Assembly (NCBI GenBank): GCA_002392645.1
Contig: DGHL01000027.1
Span: 1 to 31,501 of the forward strand
Source: Prevotellaceae bacterium UBA3849
GTDB taxonomy: Bacteria > Bacteroidota > Bacteroidia > Bacteroidales > Bacteroidaceae
DNA: 31,501 bases
Direction of reading: 5' to 3'
Each line of letters starts with the position of its first letter. Within the stretch, counting starts at the first letter, position 1. The notes under the pieces are model-generated. The model was not told the DNA's origin. It did not search any database and saw nothing but the letters and a program-made list of their open reading frames with translations. A program made the position numbers and the translations under genes. This document shows, piece after piece, positions 17,801-24,147 of the stretch.

Positions 17801-18106
17801 GTCAGGGTTAGAGCCCTGCTCGAAGAGCACCGTGATGGAAGCCGAACCGTCGTTAGTGGCAGACGAGGTCATGTATGTCATGCCCTCCACACCGTTTATC
17901 TGTTCCTCCAACGGCGCCAGCACAGAGTTCTGCACAGTCTGCGCATCAGCACCGGGATAATAAGCACGCACTACGATAGTAGGAGGCGCTATGTCTGGAT
18001 ACTGCTCAATAGGCAGCGTTGCCAAACCTATGATACCGAGTATCACCACCACGATGGATATCACGGTGGAGAGTACCGGCCTTTCTATAAATGAATCTAA
18101 TTTCAT
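14864..18106 (-). CDS. RND multidrug efflux transporter, HAE1 family (AcrB-like)
   Basis: The 1080-residue inner-membrane pump exports hydrophobic or amphiphilic compounds using the proton gradient. It begins with the typical first membrane helix (MKLDSFIERPVLSTVISIVV), and the HAE1 signature is clear: LPIEQYPDIAPP, NDGSASITVLFEQGSNPD, and the proton-relay pair D406-D407 in ALVLAIAIVVDDAIVVVE in the fourth helix. GFFALG-like second-half helices and MLVGLLAKNAILIVQFA complete the twelve-helix plan, with two large periplasmic loops. It is about 30 residues longer than AcrB, mostly as a C-terminal tail after the last helix. It lies between the adaptor gene (separated by a 182-base gap with an inverted-repeat element) and the outer-membrane factor. 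Substrates cannot be deduced, and no local repressor is visible. Confidence 0.96.
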   Translation of the reverse strand: MKLDSFIERPVLSTVISIVVVILGIIGLATLPIEQYPDIAPPTIVVRAYYPGADAQTVQNSVLAPLEEQINGVEGMTYMTSSATNDGSASITVLFEQGSNPDMAQVNVQNRVSQASALLPAEVTKGGVTVEKRQTSTVLIMGLVSPDDRYDEKFLGNYADINIIPEMKRIDGIGSCESIGLKTYTMRLWLDPAKMHDLNLMPSDIVGALSEQNIEAAPGKFGEQSDKQYEYSMKYTGRLKTPEEFGNIIIKTDNMGHVLRVSDVAKVEMGALYYSVSTEINGHPCVMMMVTQRAGSNATQIAHDVKATAEQLQKNFPPGMEIKFLQDVTQFIEASQHEVWKTLFEALALVFIVVFIFLQDFRSTLIPMIAVPVSLVGTMFFLKVIGFSLNLLTLSALVLAIAIVVDDAIVVVEAVHAKLDMGYHSAKKASIDAMNEIAGAIISITLVMSAVFIPVSFMSGTTGTFYREFGLTMAVSIVISAVNALTLSPALCAILLKPHKKGEEEKKKTTFKERFFTAFNTSYDRLQAKYQKGVEAIVKRKWIAIAAVIVGFLALGIEALTTKTGFIPDEDTGTVFITVSTPPATSLQKTNVVMDQVQRMLDNNPAVDVALRITGYNFIAGQGSNQGTFIVKLKDFDERNRSESSMMVLGMIYKQTAVIKGAQILAFPPPMVMGFSATNSMTFAMQDRTGGSLDKFFDITKKFIAALNKRQEFSNAMTAFNSSYPQYMIHVDVAKCKQAGISPSAVLTTMQGYYGGMYSSNFNSYGKLYRVYVQGDPKMREDKTSLQNIFVRTANGMAPISEFVNLEKVYGPQVIERFNLFTSINVNATPASGYSSGDCIKAMEEVADEVLPAGYTYEFSGLTRNEAESSNSTGIVLVLCLVFVYLILAAQYESYLLPLTVILSVSFGLAGAFLFTNLFGKSNDIYMQIALIMLVGLLAKNAILIVQFALERRRLGMAISWSAILGAAARLRPILMTSLAMIIGLFPLIVTGIPGLNLFLPPSVGENGYTTLGAAAIGGMLIGTFCQVMIVPCLFVIFEWLQEKIKPIEFNDDNAKVDSELKQYAISAHEINQQEPGYVK

Positions 18107-18119
18107 GTCTTTATTTAGT

Positions 18120-18284
18120 GAAGAGTGAAGAACGAAGAGTGAAGAATTTGAATTGCTTAATACTCATACTCCCCAATGCGACACTCACTACTATGGTTTA
18201 ATATCTTGTTATTGATAGAGCAAAGTAGAAAAAGGGAGAATTGAAATGTAACTTAAATTCTTCACTCTTCATTCTTCACTCTTC
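18120..18284. repeat. Inverted-repeat element between adaptor and pump genes
   Basis: Arms 18120-18149 and 18255-18284 are 30 bases long and match in 29. Each arm is itself a tandem of GAAGAGTGAAGAA followed by TTT. The 105-base interior has no ORF. This is a common style of intergenic repeat in Bacteroidetes. It lies inside the operon, so its RNA would fold into a long stem between the two coding regions. Confidence 0.75.
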
Positions 18285-18288
18285 GTTT

Positions 18289-19485
18289 TCATGATTTCAA
18301 GGCTTTTGCCACGGCAAAGACGCCGTCGCCCTGAACCTTTGAGAGTTCCTCTGCCTTCTTCATCTTCTTGGCATAGTCTGCCTCAGAGATTGGCTTTATC
18401 TCCATACCCTCCTGCAGCATGTTCACACCATATACCACGATGCACTCACCCTTGTTCAGACCTGATGTTACGATATAGTTCTGTCCGTCGTTCTGAGTGT
18501 CGATGGTAATCTCAGAGTACTTTACCTTGTTGTCTTTTCCTACCTTATATACGAAGTACTTATCCTGCACCTCTACGCAGGCATCCTGTGGGATTATGAT
18601 GGCACCCGTAGCCTGATAAGGCATCACGATCTTGCCAGAGCCACCAGACTTTATCAACTTCTGTGGGTTAGGGAACGCAGCTATGAGGCTGACAGAACCC
18701 GTAGTGGCGTCAACCACGCCGCTGGCCTTCACAACCTTACCCTCGCTGCCATATATAGTACCGTCAGCCAGCTGCAGCTTTACCGCAGGCATGGTTGCTA
18801 TGGCAGCCTGGAGTGAGCCTTCCTTGCGAACCAGTTCCATAACCTCTTTTTCGTTCAGAGAGAAATATACGTCAACGTTTGAGCCGTTAGAGATAGTGGT
18901 GAATGGCTGCTGCATAGACGCACTCACAAGCGCACCCACCTTGTATGGCAGCGAACCTACCACGCCTGCCGTAGGACTCTTGACGGTGCAGAAGCTGAGT
19001 TGCTCACGGGCAGACATAAGGCTTGCCTTTGCCTGACCCAGTGCAGCCTGTGCACTCTCATACTGGTTACGGGTTGACTGAAGTTCATATTCACCTATCA
19101 CGTTCTTCTCGTGCAGCTTCTGAGCATTCTCATAAGTCAGCTTGGCTGTATTCAGCTGACTCTGAGCAGCATTAACTGCAGCCTGCGCCTGGTTAACCGC
19201 AGCGCGATAAGTGACATTATCAATCTGGAAGAGCACCTGACCGGCACCCACCTGCTGACCTTCCTTTACATAAATCTTTGTGATAAATCCAGAAACCTTC
19301 GGACGAATCTCCACGTCCTGCATTCCCTTGAATGTAGCAGGATAAGTAGTCTCCAGGTTAGCATCAGAAGCTCCAATAGTACGTACCGCATACTCATTGT
19401 CGCTGAAATCTGGCTTACCCTGACTTCCACCGCCACATGAAACTAACAACGTAGCCAAAGCCACGAATCCCATCAGTTTTTTCAT
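18289..19485 (-). CDS. RND efflux periplasmic adaptor lipoprotein (AcrA/MexA type)
   Basis: This membrane-fusion protein links the inner-membrane pump to the outer-membrane factor. The N-terminus is a lipoprotein signal (MKKLMGFVALATLLVSC, lipobox LVSC); the ATG at 19485 gives the cleaner signal, while an in-frame ATG two codons earlier (19491) is equally possible. Domain order is standard: lipoyl half-motif in VEIRPKVSGFITKIYVKEGQ, a long alpha-helical hairpin with AAVNQAQAAVNAAQSQLNTA and YESAQAALGQAKASL, the second lipoyl half (CTVKSPTAGVVG), beta-barrel, and membrane-proximal domain ending about residue 370. At about 398 residues it has the usual family length. It is the first gene of the operon; a -7 box is found about 120 bases upstream. 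Confidence 0.94.
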   Translation of the reverse strand: MKKLMGFVALATLLVSCGGGSQGKPDFSDNEYAVRTIGASDANLETTYPATFKGMQDVEIRPKVSGFITKIYVKEGQQVGAGQVLFQIDNVTYRAAVNQAQAAVNAAQSQLNTAKLTYENAQKLHEKNVIGEYELQSTRNQYESAQAALGQAKASLMSAREQLSFCTVKSPTAGVVGSLPYKVGALVSASMQQPFTTISNGSNVDVYFSLNEKEVMELVRKEGSLQAAIATMPAVKLQLADGTIYGSEGKVVKASGVVDATTGSVSLIAAFPNPQKLIKSGGSGKIVMPYQATGAIIIPQDACVEVQDKYFVYKVGKDNKVKYSEITIDTQNDGQNYIVTSGLNKGECIVVYGVNMLQEGMEIKPISEADYAKKMKKAEELSKVQGDGVFAVAKALKS

Positions 19486-19608
19486 AAACATTATTTTCTT
19501 TAATTATTAAATCTTTGCAGTTATCCCAAACTACCTTCGGGTGTTTCCATATTCACCCTTAGCGTACTTGTCAAGAAAACTATCTTTTACCTTTAAAGTT
19601 TTCTGCCG

Positions 19609-19616
19609 CAAAGTTA
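19609..19616 (-). promoter_or_regulatory. Promoter -7 box for the efflux-lpxA operon
   Basis: TAACTTTG on the minus strand, about 120 bases before the adaptor start codon. A TTTG occurs 23 bases upstream (19643-19640), a wider spacing than the usual 19-21, so the -33 element is uncertain. No obvious operator repeat surrounds it. Confidence 0.6.
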
Positions 19617-19902
19617 CTCATTATTTTATTATTATCGTGCAAATCACGTATTTTTTAAAATTATTTAACCTCACTTTGACGTACAATACTCTAAACAACG
19701 TCTATTTTTCCATATTTACCTTTTATTTAACTATAAAATCACATACATCGTATTTAAATCGCAATTCCTGCCCTTCAAATTCACGAAACATGATTTCAGC
19801 GCGAAAAACGGCAAAATCCGGACTTTTCACTAAATAACTGTGCTATAAGGCTTTACACACAAAGATTATCTTAGGGACATCTCCACAAGTGGTAAAATGA
19901 TA

Positions 19903-19965
19903 GCTTTTAGGCTGTAATATGATAGCTTTTACCTCATAAAAGCTATCATATTACAGCCTAAAAGC
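19903..19965. repeat. Perfect 29-base palindrome with five-base loop
   Basis: Arms 19903-19931 and 19937-19965 are perfectly complementary; each arm contains TAGGCTGTAATATGATAGC and the loop is CCTCA. The motif TGATAGCTTTTA also recurs directly just upstream (from 19899). A partial relative occurs at about 6070-6095. It probably belongs to a dispersed Prevotella repeat family, and may also serve as a transcription terminator between the two minus-strand operons. Confidence 0.8.
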
Positions 19966-20110
19966 ATGCAAATAAAGACGTAAAAACGATATTTTTACAG
20001 TAAAAAAGTTTCAACGTACGGAAGAAAATACCGCAAAATAAATTCAATTAAGGTTCGTTAACACCTATTTTGCGTCGAAAGACAGTGTTTCATTTGTTCG
20101 CAAATTTTCA

Positions 20111-22723
20111 TCACCACACATCACAACTCTGGCGCACTAATGACTCCGTAGGACTGCATGGCAGCACCTTGCCTCCTATAGTGCAGTGCACAAAATGGCA
20201 GTCGGACGTATTGAAGAGATAGTACGGATGCGTAGCCGATGCCACATGGAAATCGCTGACCTTTATGTCGCGTATGGCGTATGCGGAGTTTCTCTCTGAC
20301 ACAGACACTGCCACGTCACCGTCCATGGTGCGGTATGGCACGCCTGGACCGTCGAAATACACTCCATAGCCCTCTGCCTTGCCAGCCTTCACCCTACTGA
20401 TAGCGAAGTGCTCATACTGTGCAGGGTAGTTGCCGCCACGATAACCGAAATAGTTGGTTTCAAAGCGCAGCACGGCTCCCCTTACTGAAGCAATGCTGAT
20501 GCTGTCAACGAAAACATTGCTGATATAGCCACCGCGGTCGAGGTTAGACTTGAAGAGCAGGGCATTCTTCACATTGCCAATCTCAACGTCATACATCAGC
20601 ACATTTCTTACTCCGCCGCTCATCTCCGAACCGATACATAGTCCGTTACACTCAGAGAAGAAACGACAATGGCGTATCACTATATTCTCTGATGGCCGCC
20701 CTACCCTTCTGCCGTCGGCATCCCTGCCGGCCTTTATGGCTACGGCATCGTCGCCTGTACGGAAGAGGCAGTTCTCTATCAGTACGTTGCGCGATGATTC
20801 TGGGTCGCAACCGTCATTGTTCGGGAAATGACTGTCAATGGTGACGCTACGCACCGTCACATTATCGCAATATACCGGGTGTATGCACCAGAAAGGACTG
20901 TCCTTGAGCGTTATGCCCTCCACGAGTACGCGACTGCATCCGTAGAATTCCACCGCGCATGGTCGCAGATGGGTATCCTTACCGAAGATGCGTTCGCTGC
21001 CTTCCACGTCACCAAGTGCACGAAGTCGGCGCACATCGGGCATCTCTATGGTCTCACCATGCGTGCCATGGGTGTTTTCCTCAAAGTCGTTTGTCTCAGG
21101 CTTCATACCCCAGCGAGCCATTTCCTTGCCTCCCTGCGCGTCTATCACGCCTTCACCTGTTATGGCCACGTCACTGGCTCCGTTGGCATATATCATGGCA
21201 GAGCGTCCCATGAGGTCCGTACCCTCCCATCTTGTCTGCACCACTGGCAGGTAATCGTCAGCCACACCACTGAATTTCAGCAGTGCTCCACGATTAAGGT
21301 GTAACCTTACGCGGCTCTTCAGATGCAGCGTGCCATGCAGTTTGTATGTACCTGCCTGCACCGTAAGCATACCGCCACCCTTTGCTGAGAGGTTGTCAAC
21401 GGCACGCTGCAACATAGGCAGGGCGTCAACGTCGCCACTCGGAGCCTTCACCTGTGCCTTACGCTTAGGTATGCTGACCTTCCGGAAGGTGGCTACCATA
21501 TCGTTCTGACGCTGCTCTACCGTCTTATTGTCTTCTTCTGTCGGGGCTAACTGCTTGTCAAAGAATTCAAGTACCTCCTGCTGCATTGCCTTGTTAAAGA
21601 AATGTTTTTCCTGCCACAACTTGGTAACGAGTTTGTCGTCAGCCCCCTGCGACTGCCATACGTCGCGCATGGTATTGTAAGTATTTTCCACGCCCTCAAC
21701 GGGGAACAGCTTGTCACTGTATCCATTGAAGAACAATGCCGGCTTTGGGCAAGCCAGCGATGCCACGTCGGCATAGTCCATAACATTACGCAGTCCTGGC
21801 ACCAGCATTGAATACGACGAACCGCCCTTGTTCTGGTTATTGGTAAGAGTCATAAGATGCTCGGTGTCGTTCATCCAACATACAGCTGCACTTGCCTTCA
21901 CCACATCGGTCAAGGCTGCTGTCATCCACGCTCGGTATGAACCCATGGAGAAGCCCAGGCATGCTATCCTTTCCGCATCGACCATTGGCAGGTTGGCAAG
22001 GAACTCGGCAGAGCGCACATCGTCCCATGTTATCCATGCTCCCCAAGACGTACCCATTTGCAGGAGATTTGACGACAGTGCCTGCTGGGAGTCATAGCGC
22101 ACTCCCTCCTTTCTGCCACGGTCACCCCAGAACAAGGCATCGACACAGAGCACCACATAGCCTGCCTTGGCAAACTCGTCGCCTACAAAACGACCGTCGT
22201 AGCAGCGCCCTGCCCAGTCTTCTGCATCTGCCATCACAAGTGAGTCAACGCCGAACGGCCTAACCATCTTCTCCTTGCCTATTGAGAAATGGGCTCCGTG
22301 GTCGTGAAGCATCAAGACGGCAGGGAGGGATGATTTCTTTTTCGTATCAGGCACAAGCAGGTATGCCAATACATTCTCCCACTTGTTTACGTAGAAGCGT
22401 ATCTTCTGTGCCTCGTAGCCATCACGCTGCTCGCGCGCAACCACCTCATAGTCGTAGCTTTCTGGCGATGGCGGCGCAAGTTGCATGGTGGCTTCCACCT
22501 GGCGGCGCGCCTCAGTGCGCCACTGTGCAAATGTCATCTGCGACCGTTTCTTCTGCCATGCCCATGGGTATGTCAGTTCGCCCTTTAGCTGTTGGTAGAA
22601 CAGGGGCATGTCTTTCTCTGTGCCATACTCCATTCCTGGCAGGCGTGGTGGCTGTACTTCCTTCTTCTGTGCCACACACGTGACAGCCAGACCTATCATC
22701 AATGATGTTAATATCTTTTTCAT
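20111..22723 (-). CDS. Secreted esterase-GH28 fusion, likely pectin-active
   Basis: The 870-residue protein has a signal peptide (MKKILTSLMIGLAVTCVAQ) and two enzyme domains. Residues about 25-400 are an alpha/beta hydrolase: AVLMLHDHGAHF, FAKAGYVVLCVDALFWGDRG, nucleophile elbow CLGFSMGS (S259), FFNGYSDKLFP (aspartate near 337) and EKHFFN (H374). The fold resembles Bacteroidetes carbohydrate esterases of the Abhydrolase_7/CE19 kind, some of which remove pectin methyl esters. Residues about 430-860 are a parallel beta-helix of glycoside hydrolase family 28, with NNDGCDPESSRNVLIENC (635-652) and RTGDDAVAIK (655-664) supplying the catalytic aspartates. The usual GHG and RIK sites read CNG (692-694) and LFK (723-725), so its substrate may differ from plain polygalacturonan. 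A two-step de-esterify-then-hydrolyse enzyme is a reasonable inference. It has its own promoter. Confidence 0.85.
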   Translation of the reverse strand: MKKILTSLMIGLAVTCVAQKKEVQPPRLPGMEYGTEKDMPLFYQQLKGELTYPWAWQKKRSQMTFAQWRTEARRQVEATMQLAPPSPESYDYEVVAREQRDGYEAQKIRFYVNKWENVLAYLLVPDTKKKSSLPAVLMLHDHGAHFSIGKEKMVRPFGVDSLVMADAEDWAGRCYDGRFVGDEFAKAGYVVLCVDALFWGDRGRKEGVRYDSQQALSSNLLQMGTSWGAWITWDDVRSAEFLANLPMVDAERIACLGFSMGSYRAWMTAALTDVVKASAAVCWMNDTEHLMTLTNNQNKGGSSYSMLVPGLRNVMDYADVASLACPKPALFFNGYSDKLFPVEGVENTYNTMRDVWQSQGADDKLVTKLWQEKHFFNKAMQQEVLEFFDKQLAPTEEDNKTVEQRQNDMVATFRKVSIPKRKAQVKAPSGDVDALPMLQRAVDNLSAKGGGMLTVQAGTYKLHGTLHLKSRVRLHLNRGALLKFSGVADDYLPVVQTRWEGTDLMGRSAMIYANGASDVAITGEGVIDAQGGKEMARWGMKPETNDFEENTHGTHGETIEMPDVRRLRALGDVEGSERIFGKDTHLRPCAVEFYGCSRVLVEGITLKDSPFWCIHPVYCDNVTVRSVTIDSHFPNNDGCDPESSRNVLIENCLFRTGDDAVAIKAGRDADGRRVGRPSENIVIRHCRFFSECNGLCIGSEMSGGVRNVLMYDVEIGNVKNALLFKSNLDRGGYISNVFVDSISIASVRGAVLRFETNYFGYRGGNYPAQYEHFAISRVKAGKAEGYGVYFDGPGVPYRTMDGDVAVSVSERNSAYAIRDIKVSDFHVASATHPYYLFNTSDCHFVHCTIGGKVLPCSPTESLVRQSCDVW

Positions 22724-22748
22724 AAATTCCTTTGTCGTTATCGATTTG

Positions 22749-22779
22749 CAAAGTTACGAAAAATCGGGCGCAGTACAAA
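22749..22779 (-). promoter_or_regulatory. Promoter for the esterase-GH28 gene
   Basis: Minus-strand TTTG (22779-22776), 19-base spacer and TAACTTTG (22756-22749) match the Bacteroidetes consensus. The transcript would start near 22742, about 19 bases before the ATG at 22723. The 22724-23024 gap otherwise holds the divergent promoter of the next gene and poly-T/A tracts. Confidence 0.75.
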
Positions 22780-22924
22780 ATAAACATGTTCGTTTTTTCC
22801 TCGCTTGCAGGAGTTTCTTCTTTTTTTTCTTTGTAAACTTACAAAATATACAGGAATGTTTATCTGTTTTTTCCTTGTTTATGAAACTTTTCACATATTA
22901 TATTAATGTATCAAGGTGATTTGA

Positions 22925-22955
22925 TTGCTTTTTCAAAAAAAAAATATTAACTTTG
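22925..22955 (+). promoter_or_regulatory. Promoter for the LolA-like gene and guanine deaminase
   Basis: TTG at 22925-22927, a 20-base spacer and TAACTTTG at 22948-22955 on the plus strand. Predicted start is near 22962, giving a leader of about 63 bases to the GTG at 23025. Confidence 0.7.
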
Positions 22956-23024
22956 CATAGGAAAAGGTAAGAGGAACAGAGATTACAGTAATTGATAGGA
23001 TATTAGCAACATTATAGCAACACC

Positions 23025-23645
23025 GTGAATAAAGTATTTTTATCTATACTCATTATGATGACGGCGATAATGCCTGCCACGGCTCAAAACGAAACGCCTA
23101 ACGCAAAACAGGCACGCCACATCATGGATATCGCATACAACCAGGTTTTCGGCAAAGAAGGTTCTTCGTTTTCATACAACGTCAACATTGTAGGCATCTA
23201 CAAGACACGCGGGCACATCACCATGAAGGAGAAGAAGCAATATTTCTCTGATGAACGCGCTGACGGATGGAACGATGGCAAGACGCTATACATGGCATAT
23301 CGCAAGAAGAAGACCGTGGAGATGCGTAATGCAAACAAGAAGGATAAGCACAGCAGTAAGTTCAAGTTCTCTCTCGACGACTTCACATACAGCGTGGCAA
23401 AGCAGGCGAACGGACTGATGCTTACCTTGAAACAGAAAAAGAATGCTAAGGGCACCATAAAGGAGGTGCAGGCACTGGTTGCCTACAAGACCTATGCGCC
23501 AATACGACTGCGCATAAAGGTGGCGTTTTTCTGGACTACAATACAGATAAGCAACTTCAAGGCTGGCAACATAAGCGACAACACCTTCGTCTTTCCACGA
23601 GACAGATACAAGGGATGGAAGTTCGTGGACAAACGACGGGACTAA
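23025..23645 (+). CDS. Exported LolA-like (outer-membrane lipoprotein carrier fold) protein
   Basis: The 206-residue protein starts with GTG; this start gives a complete signal peptide, MNKVFLSILIMMTAIMPATA, and mature protein from QNETPNA. The body looks like the Bacteroidetes branch of the LolA/LolB-like fold: a half-barrel of alternating strands with the pattern GHITMKEKKQYFSDERADGW followed by NDGKTLYMAYRKKKTVEM, then TLKQKKN...VQALVAYKTYAPIRLRIKV and a C-terminal FVFPRDRYKGWKFVDKR. Proteins of this fold bind lipid or lipoprotein acyl chains in the periplasm; a true lipoprotein-sorting role here is not shown, since Bacteroidetes carry several such paralogs. It is 24 bases upstream of the guanine deaminase gene and probably co-transcribed, although no functional link is obvious. 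Confidence 0.7.
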   Translation: MNKVFLSILIMMTAIMPATAQNETPNAKQARHIMDIAYNQVFGKEGSSFSYNVNIVGIYKTRGHITMKEKKQYFSDERADGWNDGKTLYMAYRKKKTVEMRNANKKDKHSSKFKFSLDDFTYSVAKQANGLMLTLKQKKNAKGTIKEVQALVAYKTYAPIRLRIKVAFFWTTIQISNFKAGNISDNTFVFPRDRYKGWKFVDKRRD

Positions 23646-23669
23646 TATATTTTATTTTTCATAACGGAT

Positions 23670-24137
23670 ATGGACAAAAGCAGATGGATGCGCAGGGCTA
23701 TTGATCTCAGCATCGAAAACGTGAAGAACGGCGGCGGACCTTTCGGCGCCGTGATAGTAAGGGACGACGAACTGATTGCCGAGGGGGTGAACCGAGTGAC
23801 AGCCAACAACGACCCTACGGCGCATGCAGAGGTGAGTGCCATACGTGCGGCATGTCAGAAGGTGGGCAACTTTAAACTTGAAGGGTGCACCATCTATACT
23901 TCGTGCGAGCCTTGCCCTATGTGCCTCAGTGCCATATATTGGGCTGGCATATCACGCATATACTATGGAAATACGAAACAAGACGCAGAGCACATTCACT
24001 TTGGCGACAAGTTTATCTACGACGAGATAGCCAAACCATACGACAAGCGCTCCATCCCCATGAAGATTCTGATGAGGGATGAAGCGCTGGAAGCTTTCAA
24101 GGCCTGGGAAGAAAAAGAAGACAAGGTGGAGTATTAA
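23670..24137 (+). CDS. guaD: Guanine deaminase (cytidine deaminase superfamily)
   Basis: The 155-residue protein closely follows the Bacillus subtilis GuaD type (156 residues) rather than tRNA adenosine deaminase: GGPFGAVIV (22-30), NDPTAHAEVSAIRAAC (47-62), YTSCEPCPMCLSAIYWA (76-92) and an extended C-terminus ending in EY, where the last tyrosine of the Bacillus enzyme contacts the base. Zinc ligands are H52, C82 and C85, with E54 as proton shuttle. It hydrolyses guanine to xanthine and ammonia in purine salvage or nitrogen scavenging in the cytoplasm. FIYDEIAKPYDKRSIPM corresponds to the Bacillus FIYKEIDKPAEERTIPF segment. It lies 24 bases after the LolA-like gene and ends ten bases before the end of the opposing GH28 gene. 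Confidence 0.88.
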   Translation: MDKSRWMRRAIDLSIENVKNGGGPFGAVIVRDDELIAEGVNRVTANNDPTAHAEVSAIRAACQKVGNFKLEGCTIYTSCEPCPMCLSAIYWAGISRIYYGNTKQDAEHIHFGDKFIYDEIAKPYDKRSIPMKILMRDEALEAFKAWEEKEDKVEY

Positions 24138-24147
24138 CATGAGGTCG

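Larger units (their letters stand above)
19492..20110. other. 619-base intergenic region with promoter and large palindrome, no gene
   Basis: It holds the efflux-operon leader and promoter at its left end (-7 box 19609-19616), the 63-base palindrome at 19903-19965, and a small A/T hairpin (GTAAAAA at 19980, TTTTTAC to 19998) after the esterase-GH28 gene. The base composition is very A/T-rich. An open frame of about 98 codons on the plus strand here has no protein-like composition and is rejected. Confidence 0.7.

Noticed and set aside
18107..18288. CRISPR-like repeats from the GAAGAGTGAAGAA tandem
   Set aside because: Only two short tandem units per arm in inverted orientation, with no regular spacers and no cas genes.
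19541..19837. 98-codon plus-strand frame in the gap before the esterase-GH28 gene
   Set aside because: Very A/T-rich with Phe/Tyr/Asn/Ser bias, no ribosome site, and it overlaps the efflux promoter.
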